From Carpediemonas membranifera (Eukaryota; Fornicata): a stretch of 64,000 nucleotides of DNA. The notes beneath the pieces are model-generated. The model saw only the letters and a program-made list of their open reading frames with translations, was not told where the DNA came from and searched no databases. Below are positions 28,652-37,921 of the stretch, in pieces; positions within the stretch are counted from its first letter, which is position 1, and the number at the start of each line of letters is the position of its first letter. The stretch is from positions 1,240,001 to 1,304,000 of the forward strand of contig JAHDYR010000012.1 of assembly GCA_019828565.1 (NCBI GenBank), written 5' to 3'. The translations under genes and the position numbers were made by a program.

Positions 28652-29584
28652 TCAATCGTTGCCCGATAGCCTCACTCCCCGATGCCCCTCCGCCTCGACC
28701 ACCAGGCACGTCTGGCATACCCGGCCAGAGGACATGCCGCCGCACCTCTCGCACACGCCAGGCTTGGAGTCCTCGTGCAGTGCCCTGCTGAGCACATCCC
28801 CGACCCTCTGGATGTTGAGGGGGACGCCGCTCAAGACGCCCCCAGCTGCCCCTAGTATGGCTCTTGGCACGTTCCTGAGTCCTCTGGGCGCGTACGTGCA
28901 CTCGGTGGCGAAGTAGTCCAGCCGCATAAGATGAGCGTACATGACGATGTCCCGCTGGGTACAGCGGTGCATCGGCTTCACCCGGGGGATATCTGCCCCG
29001 TCAGTCACGGTGTTCGCGCCCCTCCCGAGCCGCGCTATGTCTGCCCGCATGAGGTTGAGGACGATTGACTCGGCCGCGTCGTCTGCATTGTGTCCCAGCG
29101 CCATCACATCAGCACCAGCTTCCCTGGAGCCCGTGAGGAGTGCGTATCGCCGCAAGACACCGCACTCTGAGCAGAGCGGCGTGGGGGCAGCACGGCGGTC
29201 GTCAATGTCGTCGAGGGACGCCCCGAAGAGGCCCTTGAATGACTTCACCACGAGCGGGAGGGAGTAGCGCTCCTGCATGCGGTACACACATGCCAGCGAG
29301 TCGTCCCTGTATCCCCGTATGCCTTCGTCGATGGCCACCATGTGGAGGTCCAGGCCAAGAGAGTGCCGCTCGTTGAGAACGAACAGCACATGTGTTAGGA
29401 CAGAGGAGTCTTTGCCCCCAGAGACACCGATAGCTACTCTCTGGCCTGGTGTGAACAGGCTATCGGCCTCGATGGTGTGAAGGACGGCATCCTCAAAGCT
29501 CTGAAAGAAGCAGGGCTTACAAAGCAGCCTTCCATCGGCAGTATACTTGATAGCCGCCATACCGCCACATATTGCGCACCCCAT
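28652..29584 (-). CDS. NCS6: Cytoplasmic tRNA 2-thiolation protein 1 (CTU1/NCS6)
   Basis: 310 aa from ATG 29584 (five more codons are open upstream). N-terminal zinc site CAIC...CKPC; PP-loop SGGKDSS (residues ~55-61), which binds and adenylates the tRNA; conserved CSECGVLRR and ECTYAPRG, carrying active-site cysteines; and a C-terminal CERCG...CQTC zinc site. All expected landmarks are present and the length matches the family (~330-350 aa). Known role: with CTU2/NCS2 and URM1 as sulfur donor it makes the 2-thio group of wobble uridine-34 in cytosolic tRNA-Lys, -Glu and -Gln. The 3' end lies ~120 bp from the divergent start region of the solenoid gene. High confidence. Confidence 0.93.
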   Translation of the reverse strand: MGCAICGGMAAIKYTADGRLLCKPCFFQSFEDAVLHTIEADSLFTPGQRVAIGVSGGKDSSVLTHVLFVLNERHSLGLDLHMVAIDEGIRGYRDDSLACVYRMQERYSLPLVVKSFKGLFGASLDDIDDRRAAPTPLCSECGVLRRYALLTGSREAGADVMALGHNADDAAESIVLNLMRADIARLGRGANTVTDGADIPRVKPMHRCTQRDIVMYAHLMRLDYFATECTYAPRGLRNVPRAILGAAGGVLSGVPLNIQRVGDVLSRALHEDSKPGVCERCGGMSSGRVCQTCLVVEAEGHRGVRLSGND

Positions 29585-29939
29585 TGCTCTCCTCTTCAAA
29601 GGCCCATGGGAACTGCAGCCGAGTCGTGCCGGAGACTCTCGCGAGTGCCGGAGTGGTGCGATCGTTTACCGGAATAGGGCCTGCCCTCGGGAATACGATG
29701 GACGCACTGCTCGACGAGGGCCTTCGGTGGTCGGTGGTCGGTGGTCAGGCGCGTCGGGCGACAGCGCCGCTGACACACTGTCACAGGTACGGCCTCACAG
29801 TGTCCTGGGCGAGCTGTTCCCACGTGCACTAGCCCAGCCATGCTCTCCGTCAGTCGCATCCAGCCGAGCCATGCGCATGTGGGGTTTGGGTCTTCGATGC
29901 ACATCCGTCATTATTCCGAGAGCGTTCACTACTTGCTAC
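29585..29939. other. Intergenic region, no gene seen
   Basis: About 350 bp between the CTU1 start and the next possible gene. Several short frames overlap here but none has domain-like content. Confidence 0.5.
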
Positions 29940-30632
29940 TTACACCTGTCTAAGCTTGGCGACAACGGTTTGAGTAGCAAGGCCGACAGCGATTGCAATC
30001 ACCGCTGCCGTCCAGATCTCCGGGACGAACAGACTCACAGCAAGCCAGGCCACGCTGGACACCACGCCCAGTGCAATAGTGATGGCCACAGATGCTGCAT
30101 TTAGCGTCTCTGTGGCTGCCCTACTCACTATTTGCAGAGTAACATTTGAGACAGCAGCAAGAATAAAACCCAGCGGGCCGACGGAGCTGAGCCAGGCTAG
30201 CACTAGGCCGCATAGTTCCATCAGGACCCTCCCACCAACCTTAACCACGACCTTGGGCTGTGCAAGTCTCCGGGAACCGCCCCGGGTCGGCCGGCCCCGG
30301 ACATGTGGGTGACATTGGGCGACAGTCATCATGGCAATGGCAACGCGCTGAGCAATATAAAGAGGCACCGCGGTGCGCCGCGCGTAGTTGGTGATAGTCC
30401 CGTCGCCGTTGAAGTGAGAGCGCCATACTTTGAAGAGGTCACGGGTGGGGCCATTTGTCGTGAGGCGTTGGTGTGAGTGAAGCTGCGGCCGAGTCTTTTC
30501 GTAAAAGAGGCACATACAGCCTTGCTGGCCATAAGGCATGGCGAGCAACAAGATTTCGAAGACGACGGGCCAACAAGTACTCTCCTGCTGATCTCGTTTG
30601 CGATTGAGGGAACCACTGCCATCACGCGGCAT
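29940..30632 (-). CDS. Possible small membrane protein, unrecognised
   Basis: The frame spans 230 aa, but only the last ~93 residues from an internal ATG at 30221 (MELCGLVLAWLSSVGPLGFI) look protein-like: three hydrophobic helices separated by short polar turns, ending AKLRQV. The upstream part is Arg/Gly/Pro-rich and may be untranslated. No family recognised. If real it would be a small integral membrane protein; start uncertain. Confidence 0.38.
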   Translation of the reverse strand: MPRDGSGSLNRKRDQQESTCWPVVFEILLLAMPYGQQGCMCLFYEKTRPQLHSHQRLTTNGPTRDLFKVWRSHFNGDGTITNYARRTAVPLYIAQRVAIAMMTVAQCHPHVRGRPTRGGSRRLAQPKVVVKVGGRVLMELCGLVLAWLSSVGPLGFILAAVSNVTLQIVSRAATETLNAASVAITIALGVVSSVAWLAVSLFVPEIWTAAVIAIAVGLATQTVVAKLRQV

Positions 30633-30961
30633 AATAGCGCTTTTCTTTAGTCTGTCTGATGCAGAATCCGCTTGTGAAAGTAGGGTTTTCCTCGCCGATG
30701 ATGAAATACGGCCGACTCGTCAAGATGGATTTGTATAATCCGCGTACATGTGTCCTCTGTCAGCATTGCAGTACGTACGTATTTTGTGGTCCTGATCTAA
30801 CATCCATCGGCGGTACATCTTCCATTCATCGCCAATATCGGGCCTAATAAAGCCCCATGGTTGCCAGGTCACCTCAGCAGCCACCCCGGCCAATGGAGCA
30901 AGTCACATGAGAATGCTCCGGCTGGCATGCAGTACTGACATTAACTAAACCTATCCACGGT
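30633..30961. other. Intergenic region, no gene seen
   Basis: About 330 bp, relatively AT-rich; contains no long frame or recognisable repeat. Confidence 0.5.
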
Positions 30962-31779
30962 TTACATAGTCTCGACGGTGAGGTTCGCGATAATGTAGAG
31001 TTGGCCAGTGGCGTTCTTCCCAGTGAGGGGCAGGGCCACGCGCTGCTCGGACTTGTCAGCCAGCGCGATGAGCTCGAACTTGGCCTCGCCGATCTTGTCA
31101 TCAGAGGTGAACCGGTCGTGGTCATACACTGTGAACTCGACGACGTCGGACTTGAAGACGCCCTTCTTGATGTCCTGCAGATCGTGGCTGCCGAAGGCGA
31201 ACTTGGCGTTCCACGTGGGGTTGTTTGTGTTGTTGACGTGCTCGGTCTTGTGCTTGGTGCCGTCGTACTTGACGACGACGTAGGGGTCGGGGGTCTCGCC
31301 GGGGCACGTCACGCCGGTGGCGTTCACGACGGTGATGTCGACAGAGCCCTGGGGAACGAACTCAAGGTCGAAACGGGCGGTGCCCTGGGACTTGCCGTCG
31401 TGGCGGAGGTCGACAACGACGTTGTTGGCGAAGCGAGAGCGGCCGAGGGCACGCTGGAGATCGATGAAGCCGTCGCAGAGCTTGTCATCGCTGGTGAAGG
31501 TCTGTGTAAGCTTGGGGCGTGGCGTGGGATACACACGTCTTTGTCCATGACGACGATAGACATAGTCGTGAGCGGAACGTTCTTGAAGAAGAAAGTCTCG
31601 TTCCACACGGGAGTATAGGTGTCGGACTTGTTCTTGGTGCGGTTCTCAACGGACTTGCCCTGGCGGTTGGACATGGTCATCTTCACGTAGGGATCAGGGG
31701 TGTCGAGGTTGATCAGAGCGTTGCTCTTCTCAATGCGGGCATCAAGGGCAGTAATTTTCAAGGTACCAACAAAGGCCAT
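30962..31779 (-). CDS. Tandem C2-domain protein (one intron)
   Basis: 260 aa after removing a 35-nt intron. The first C2 domain begins MAFVGTLKITALDARIEKSN with DTPDPYVKM in loop 1 and VVMDKD joined across the intron to TFTSDDKLCDGFIDL in loop 3. The second C2 domain begins VDITVVNATGV with ETPDPYVVVKYDG and VYDHDRFTSDDKIGEAKF. The Asp residues that bind calcium (DPY..., DxD) are largely present in both. C2 domains bind phospholipid, usually with calcium, at membranes. No transmembrane segment or other domain is present, so it is a small soluble tandem-C2 protein; its partner is unknown. Confidence 0.87.
31502..31536 (-). other. Spliceosomal intron, 35 nt
   Basis: Minus-strand GTGTGT ... CTTACACAG. 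It shifts the reading frame, and its removal restores the C2 motif DKDTFTSDDK, which the second C2 domain echoes as DHDRFTSDDK. As in the other intron, the branch-like C-T-N-A-C sits directly before the terminal four bases. Confidence 0.9.
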
Positions 31780-31960
31780 CTTGTATGGTTAGAATTTCCA
31801 AGGGGATGTGTCGTGATAGAATTTTTTCAAGCAATCTCAGCGTTTTTCTTGCAGATCACCGAATCGGGAGATACATTCATGCCAGGTCACAAGAAGCCAT
31901 CGACGAGAAACGCCTTTAAAACTGATGTACACGGGGCATCCGGCTCTCCTACCCGGTCCC

Positions 31961-33214
31961 TCACAGACTGCTAAGCCCCCAGCCCCCGCCCGGTGAGATG
32001 CTCCGGGGCACATCCAGATCCATTGTCCAATCGACCAGGCCGTCGACGTCCACGCCCTCACCCATCCCGCCGCCCGGGGTCCGGGGGAGGGTCTGGGAGG
32101 TCGGGGTTGGCAGCAGCTTGCCGCCACCGGGCTTGGTGTTGCCGGTATTTGCCGGTGTGCCGGTGTTGTCAAGCAACTCATCCATGGGCTCGAATGACAT
32201 GGGAATGCCCTCCCCCACGGACGGCAGGGTCCCGGTCGCCGTCCAGGGCGACTGGCCCGGCGTGAAGTCGGACTCGAGCCCGTCTACCCACGCCACGATG
32301 CCCTCCTCCTGCTGCCCTCCGATGTCGGCGGGGAACTCGGCTGCGGGGAGGTCGGCGGAGTTCAGGGTGTCGGCCGCGGTGAAGGTCGCCCTCAACCCGT
32401 CCAGCTCGCTCCTGATCCGGGCCTGGCGCCTCTCCAGCATCCTCTCCTGCTTCTCCCGCTGTGTCTGTGCGAGCGTACGCGTGGAATCAATGGCCTGCCT
32501 CTCGCGGCGGGCAATCCTCTTCAGAATCGCGGCCCCATGTCTGCTATCGGGCGCCATGCCGTTCTCCAGCAGCCTGTCTATGGCGAGCATGTGCTCTGGG
32601 AACACTGGCCGCCACCGCCCCCCGGGAGACGTCGGGCCCACGGGCACGGGCGAAGACACGGGCGATCGGATGGGCAGAATCAGTCGAGGCGGGGCTTCAG
32701 GCGTCGGTAATACTGCCCTGGCACCCTTGGTGTAGGCGAGGCGGTACACCGGCTGCGGGGGCCACAGAGGCGCGCCACGGACCCCGGTGAGCCTGATGGT
32801 GATGGTCACGTCGAAGATTGCGGGGTCGTGGATCTCCAGAAAGTGGGGATCAAGGTGCTTGATCAGATTCTGCTTCGATTTCGTCCCCTCAAGCGTGTGT
32901 ACTATGGCTGCGATCTGTCGAAAGATGAGACGGTCAAACTGGCACCTGACGAAGCGTTGAATAACAAGCGCTGCGTTAATTTCTGCTTTTGAGTCTGGTG
33001 GTCGACGTTCTTGCCCTTTTTGTGGCTCTCGAAGCCACCCATTTCGCATTGAACGACGTTCGACGCTATCCTGCCCACTCGAACAAATGGGCTCCTGCAT
33101 GTCTGCGGTATGTACAGTGGTTTGGCTGCCTTGCATGCTTTTCGGATTCATCCCAGGCCGGTGGAATTTTGCATCGGCCGGCTGGAAAGACCCAATCCCG
33201 CCAACACACTCCAA
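31961..33214 (-). CDS. IQ-motif protein, otherwise unrecognised
   Basis: 417 codons; the true start is probably one of the internal ATGs, for example 33049 (MRNGWLREPQ), because the first ~55 codons have unconvincing composition. An IQ motif (ALVIQRFVRCQFDRLIFRQ, around residue 83-101) is followed by a C2-like or beta segment (AIFDVTITIRLTGVRG). There is an Arg/Gln-rich coiled coil (~230-275) and a Gly/Pro/Asp-rich tail. IQ motifs bind calmodulin or calmodulin-like light chains. The start overlaps the promoter region of the divergent membrane-protein gene. Confidence 0.6.
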   Translation of the reverse strand: MECVGGIGSFQPADAKFHRPGMNPKSMQGSQTTVHTADMQEPICSSGQDSVERRSMRNGWLREPQKGQERRPPDSKAEINAALVIQRFVRCQFDRLIFRQIAAIVHTLEGTKSKQNLIKHLDPHFLEIHDPAIFDVTITIRLTGVRGAPLWPPQPVYRLAYTKGARAVLPTPEAPPRLILPIRSPVSSPVPVGPTSPGGRWRPVFPEHMLAIDRLLENGMAPDSRHGAAILKRIARRERQAIDSTRTLAQTQREKQERMLERRQARIRSELDGLRATFTAADTLNSADLPAAEFPADIGGQQEEGIVAWVDGLESDFTPGQSPWTATGTLPSVGEGIPMSFEPMDELLDNTGTPANTGNTKPGGGKLLPTPTSQTLPRTPGGGMGEGVDVDGLVDWTMDLDVPRSISPGGGWGLSSL

Positions 33215-33313
33215 TGTGGCAATGCCCAGTCCTGCCGCCCCTAGCTGCCCGTGTCCCTGGTGTCTCGTTGTTGCGAACGTTTTTTAAAACGACAAAGTTC
33301 GCTGTGTTTTGGA

Positions 33314-34429
33314 ATGCAGCTCCCCCTTGCAGACATGGAAGCGTATGGCTTTGGAACAGCGGCACAATTATTCTATCTGTTCTTCTATTTCGTCGTTTTC
33401 CTCGTCATGACGGCTCTCGCCATTGAGGGCATCGTGATCTTGGGCACGACCATTGCTCTGCGCCTGACAGCCATCACAAAGAGCGACGGGCTCTATTCTA
33501 CGATGGCAGCAAGGCTCATCTGGCTTGCTATCTTCTTCATGATCAAGTTCATCCTCGTGATCATCGAAACCTGGGTGACGTACCTCCAACTCGCCGTCTC
33601 GGTCGCCTCAACCTCCTGGCTCTTCTCCGCCATCGATCTCTTCCTCGCAGGTGTTGCGGGTATCATCAATGCAGGCAGCGCTGGCATGAGCGGCGTCCTG
33701 CTGGCCACGGGCATCTCCTCGACCTCCACCGTCCGGAACATCTTCGTCCACAGCCACATGGGGTCGCCTCTCGTCATCACGGATAAGGCCACGCTGCTCA
33801 ACTGCCACAGTCTCTTCGAGTGGGCCGTGATTGGCCTATCCGGGGCCGGGTTCTTCGCCGTCAACATCCTGCAGCTTGCCCTGGTCAACGTACCCATCGT
33901 CGGGACCCTCATTTACTTCATTCTCTCCCAGGTTTACGTTGCATATGTAATTATCGCCGCCCTGGTCCTTCATCTCGCGCTGACAGCCGTCCGGCGATCC
34001 GGAGTCATGAACCGCCTGTCCGGCGAGGATGTCACCAACGTCTGTCTCTTCCTCAGTGTCATCGACGCGGGCTCAGCGGCGTTCCTCGTGTATATGGTGC
34101 TCACTGTCCTCGTGGCCCTCGGCTCAGTCGTATTCTCTGCCATCGGCTTCATCCAGCACCTCCTGCCGGTGATATACGTCATCGCCGCCAATGTAGTCGC
34201 CGGATACATGATCAAGTTCATGCCTTGCCGTATTGGAGAGATGCCCGTTGACCCCGGCACCGAGTTCGACACGAACATCGGGGACGACGTCATGGACCAC
34301 TCGGGCGTGCCCATGATATACCCGGCCGCCTACGACTCCACGACACAGCGGTCTGCAGTCAGCACCGAGGACGTCGACTTCATCGTCGGGGGCGATGAGT
34401 CGGATGAGTCCGAGCCGCCCCTTCAGTAA
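33314..34429 (+). CDS. Unrecognised polytopic membrane protein
   Basis: 371 aa from ATG 33314 (MQLPLADMEAYGFG); an upstream in-frame ATG at 33251 adds a basic, Cys-containing stretch and is less likely. About seven hydrophobic segments are visible: near residues 20-50, 70-100, 105-135, 175-205, 210-235, 250-275 and 280-305. A hydrophilic, acidic C-terminal tail ends in GDESDESEPPLQ. No transporter or receptor signature is recognised. Codon usage resembles the neighbours and there is no frame damage. Confidence 0.65.
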   Translation: MQLPLADMEAYGFGTAAQLFYLFFYFVVFLVMTALAIEGIVILGTTIALRLTAITKSDGLYSTMAARLIWLAIFFMIKFILVIIETWVTYLQLAVSVASTSWLFSAIDLFLAGVAGIINAGSAGMSGVLLATGISSTSTVRNIFVHSHMGSPLVITDKATLLNCHSLFEWAVIGLSGAGFFAVNILQLALVNVPIVGTLIYFILSQVYVAYVIIAALVLHLALTAVRRSGVMNRLSGEDVTNVCLFLSVIDAGSAAFLVYMVLTVLVALGSVVFSAIGFIQHLLPVIYVIAANVVAGYMIKFMPCRIGEMPVDPGTEFDTNIGDDVMDHSGVPMIYPAAYDSTTQRSAVSTEDVDFIVGGDESDESEPPLQ

Positions 34430-34527
34430 ATTATTGTATAGTGCGCTGTGACGGACAGGCAGGTGCCGTGGCGTCGTGTGGTGTCGGTCGATCTCGGGGA
34501 TGAAGTCGCCGCAGTCGTGGGCTTGGG

Positions 34528-36009
34528 ATGATCGATAATGCCAGGCAAGGGTGGAACAATAGCCAAGCTAGACAGCGTCGGAGAGGTTCTTTACAGAAAC
34601 TACGGAAGATGAAACGCGATAGTGCTTTTTTGGCGCAGATGGAAGCTAATACTCTCTGCACGGATGCAACGGAGGAGCTTGAGACGCTTGAAGCGTCGGA
34701 AGAAGCTATTCTTGATCTCAAGTGCCACTTGAATGCGTCTGACGCCGCCGCCCGGTCCCGTGCCCTCCGTCGCCTGCACCGCATGCTCTCGGCCCGACCT
34801 GCATCAGATACGGGGCCTCTCGGGTGGGTCGCCAAGCTCGGTGTGGTCCCATTACTAGCGGATGTGCTCTCCCAAGCAGACCCTGCCGCTCTGTGCGTCC
34901 TGGGGTCCTTGGCGGCCTCGACCCACGCCCACGCCGTCGCAGTGATCCCTGCAGTCCCAGCCCTCATAGCTCAGCTGCACGGGCCAGACTCCAGGACCGT
35001 GGGTCATGTGCTGTGTACATTAGCCAACGTCTCCCTCGAGGATGCAGCTGCTAAGGCCACCATCGTCACGCATGGGGCGGCCCATAAGGCTCTGCAGCTG
35101 ATAGAGGCCGCCGAGAGCCTGGAGACGCGCAGTGGATGTGCCTGGGCACTGTCTTGCTTCTGCAAGGCCCCGCTGTCATCCGAGGCTCTTGCCCTTAGTT
35201 CATCCATCGCCCAGGCCGTCACAGGACTGGTCGCCGAGCTCGCTCTAGACACGACCGCATCGGTGGCCCGCACGGTGGAGGGCATGCTGGTCGAGGTCTT
35301 GGGCGCGTTGACCACGATCGTCGAGACGGACGGCCGGGCCCTCACCGGAGCCGAGGGCCTCGCGCCCCGCCTCCTCGCAGCAGCTGCTACTCGGCCCGCG
35401 CTCACCGCCGCCTGCTTCCGACTGTTTGGAACAATCATCGCCGACGGGCCCCCCGCCGTTGTCGCCGAGCTGGGGCGGGGCGGGCTGCTGGACCTCGCCC
35501 AGACCGTCCTAGCTGCCAAGCCGACCGACACTGTGGCGTGTGAGGTGTGCTGGACGGTGTCCTCCCTGATGCTGGGCCCGCCGGACCAGGTGATGGCCGT
35601 GCTCGGGCATTCGCTGTTTGAATTCATCATTAGCTGGGCCCCGCGTGCATCCCACGCCGTTCAGTACGAGATCTGCTATATCCTATTGAACCTGATCAAC
35701 AACGGCCGGTCGAGTGACGCCCTGCAGATGGCTGTTTACGACATGGCCGTCATTGACACCGTCGCGGAGATCCTGACTCAGGTGGTCGAGTCAGACCGTC
35801 TTAGCCTGCTCGCTATGAAGACGCTGGACAAGCTACTGGCCCACCAACCCCCGACGGGCGACTGGGCGGCGATGGCCGAGGCAGCAGGGGTCCGGGACGT
35901 GCTTGGTCGACTGACGTTCAGCTCTAACCTGCGGGTGTACGAGCAGGCGATCATGCTGCTGGACGAGTACTTCCCAGCCGACAGCGACCTGACGTCGGAC
36001 GGGTGGTAG
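34528..36009 (+). CDS. Importin-alpha (karyopherin alpha)
   Basis: 493 aa. The N-terminal importin-beta-binding region is basic (RQRRRGSLQKLRKMKRDSAF, residues 15-34), followed by about nine to ten ARM repeats. Typical elements are VPLLADVLSQAD, TLANVSLEDAAAK and RSGCAWALSCFCK (cf. the usual WALSNFCR). The length matches the family (~500-530 aa). Known role: adaptor that binds classical nuclear localisation signals through the inner groove of the ARM array and hands cargo to importin-beta. The groove Trp/Asn ladder looks degenerate in several repeats, suggesting a divergent member. Good confidence in the family, less in cargo range. Confidence 0.82.
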   Translation: MIDNARQGWNNSQARQRRRGSLQKLRKMKRDSAFLAQMEANTLCTDATEELETLEASEEAILDLKCHLNASDAAARSRALRRLHRMLSARPASDTGPLGWVAKLGVVPLLADVLSQADPAALCVLGSLAASTHAHAVAVIPAVPALIAQLHGPDSRTVGHVLCTLANVSLEDAAAKATIVTHGAAHKALQLIEAAESLETRSGCAWALSCFCKAPLSSEALALSSSIAQAVTGLVAELALDTTASVARTVEGMLVEVLGALTTIVETDGRALTGAEGLAPRLLAAAATRPALTAACFRLFGTIIADGPPAVVAELGRGGLLDLAQTVLAAKPTDTVACEVCWTVSSLMLGPPDQVMAVLGHSLFEFIISWAPRASHAVQYEICYILLNLINNGRSSDALQMAVYDMAVIDTVAEILTQVVESDRLSLLAMKTLDKLLAHQPPTGDWAAMAEAAGVRDVLGRLTFSSNLRVYEQAIMLLDEYFPADSDLTSDGW

Positions 36010-36266
36010 GGGCGGGTGTCGACTCGATGCTTGGTTGTACGGTTACCTGTATCTCTTCACTAAACTTGCTGTCGGAATATGCAGAGTCAACCGGGAGGCG
36101 GACAACGGTCGCCGACCATATTATTGCAAAGATTCGAAAACTTGTTCATCGTGGAGGTGAGTATATCATCTGGAATGGGAGTGCGGTCCTGGTGACCTCA
36201 GAAGTAACCGTACAACCAGATCACATTTTAGTGTCTGGTGGCATTGTAAAGCTAAGAGCTGACTGA
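36003..36266 (+). CDS. Small ORF of unknown nature
   Basis: 87 codons overlapping the end of importin-alpha by seven bases. The C-terminal half (AKIRKLVHRGGEYIIWNGSA, then VLVTSEVTVQPDHILVSGGI) reads like alternating beta-strands and is more protein-like than chance frames nearby, but there is no recognised domain. It could be a small gene, an edge of a decayed one, or chance. Confidence 0.3.
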   Translation: MVGAGVDSMLGCTVTCISSLNLLSEYAESTGRRTTVADHIIAKIRKLVHRGGEYIIWNGSAVLVTSEVTVQPDHILVSGGIVKLRAD

Positions 36267-36354
36267 GAGGGCGCCCTCTGATATCTCAGAAGCGAGATAC
36301 AGGTGTCAAATGCCCCGCCCAATGGCCAAATTCAATGATGCTACCATGTTAGGG

Positions 36355-36394
36355 TATGAATACGTTTATTACAGCTCATTAAGATTGATTTATT
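36355..36394. repeat. Imperfect inverted repeat, left edge of the mobile-element nest
   Basis: Its reverse complement shares three ordered blocks (AATAAATCAA, GAGCTGTA, TTCATA) with 42732-42759 at the other end of the nest. The blocks are separated by short gaps, so this may be a decayed terminal inverted repeat or a chance resemblance. Confidence 0.35.
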
Positions 36395-36552
36395 CCGTTT
36401 AGGCGTCTGTCTGCCGTGCTACGTAGGTCTGCGGCTCCGCGGTGATGGGCACCGCACGCCAGGAACGGCCTGGCCTATGATGGGAACGGGCGGAGGGCAC
36501 TGCAGTCCCGCCCAATCAATTGATGAATTGATTTGGCACATGCTGGAGAGAA

Positions 36553-37418
36553 ATGGCCGACAAGACGGCGGCCACCGCTGCCGAAGTTCAAAAACTCAAG
36601 GAAGAACTCGAAGAGGCCAAGAGGAGCCTGCAGCTCCTGAAGCAAAGCAGACGCAGAAGAAATGGGAGAAACCCAAAGGAGCCGCTCTCGAGGAAGAAGC
36701 CGACTTCCTGCAGGAGATCTACGAAGATATTCAGGAGGGAGAGGTTTCAGCGGAGGCCATCATGAACAGAATCTTCGTCCGACACAAGGTCCTCTACCTG
36801 AAGTCGAAGTTCGGATACGAAGCGGCCAGCGCCGTCACGAGGAAGCTCGACGCCATGCTACTGAAGACCCCGGAGATGGAGGAGGACGAGATCGAACAGG
36901 CCATAGCAGACAAGCTGGCAAGGATGCTGAACCTACAGATCAAGGAGGCCTTCAAGAGTGCCAAGGGTGTAAAGAGGCCGGGATATCCTCCGACTTGTAC
37001 GACTCCATCTGGCCCCCTATGCCCAGACCGAACCCACATCACGTGCGACACCGTCACAGGGAGCACACTGCCCACCACAACACCGCCAACGTTCCCCACC
37101 ACACAGAAGAAGTGGAAGACCTGGGAGAGATTCGGAGCACCCCAGCAGATCGTATCCTGGATACGAGACGGCGTCCCGATCCAGTACTCACCCCCTGTAA
37201 GACCCCCACCGATCCGCGACAACCCAGCGCTGGTGCCGCACATCGAGGAGCAGTCCACCAATGATTTCAGCAAAGTGGAAACACTTCGATCATGGAAGGA
37301 CAAGGACCAACAGGCCTGGCCTATATATAGGGCAGTGCCCCATGGAGCTCAGAAGGAGCGGCCTTGGCCTCCTGTCTGGACATTCAAGGTGTGGTCTCTA
37401 GGACGAAGAAGGTTTTAA
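36553..37418 (+). pseudogene. Truncated retroelement: Gag-like coiled coil and leader of a reverse transcriptase
   Basis: ATG 36553 opens MADKTAATAAEVQKLKEELE, a coiled coil. The frame is lost near 36655 and continues in the next frame with a helical Gag-like stretch (SAEAIMNRIFVRHKVLYLKS). A Pro-rich linker and WKTWERFGAPQQIVSWIRDG followed by VPIQYSPPVRPPP come next. That last block resembles the conserved segment just upstream of the reverse transcriptase core in DIRS-like and some gypsy elements. The RT core itself is absent; the frame ends at 37418. I read this as a 3'-truncated, frameshifted retroelement copy; the class call is tentative. Confidence 0.5.
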
Positions 37419-37921
37419 TGAACAAGGCTAACTTCCACTGAGACTGCTGAGGACTATCTTCCTCTGCATCTTCCGCTGTCAATAAAATAGATACAAGAAA
37501 TATATGGTCAGTGACCACACCGCCCCTCCATGCCGTCTCGGCATCAGAACCAGTAACTGGGATTATCTATTGGGGCAAACACCCAACCTCAGCGAGGAAT
37601 TACGAGTATTAGTATATCACAGGAGGGAACCAGCAACCACAGCGTGGGATTACTGCCAGCCGCATATGCGCGCGAACCCGTGAGGGAATTACGGCGTCCG
37701 GTAGGGTGACTGTAAGAAGTTATCTCGTTGCGCAGCGCTGCTATGTAAGTGGAGCTCCTAAGTAAATATCAGGTCTTACCAAGGCCTAAAGTGGCTGTCA
37801 GACACCTACCAAACCTGTCTAATGTGAAAGGTAGCGTGGTGCAGGTTATGCCAACAAACTAGCGCGAAGATTGAATATTGCGCCTTATCCCTGTAATCGT
37901 TCTCTTCTTCCTATATCGAGC
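37419..37921. other. Non-coding stretch inside the mobile-element nest
   Basis: About 500 bp without a plausible gene between the truncated RT-leader fragment and the first integrase. It probably contains the remnant 3' LTR/UTR of the minus-strand integrase element, but no matching second LTR copy exists in the window. Confidence 0.45.

Noticed and set aside
32940-33010. A third intron in the IQ-motif gene (minus-strand TTAACGCAG looks like a 3' splice site)
   Set aside because: The frame is open through it and the nearest upstream GT (GTCGAC) does not resemble the donors of the two clear introns.
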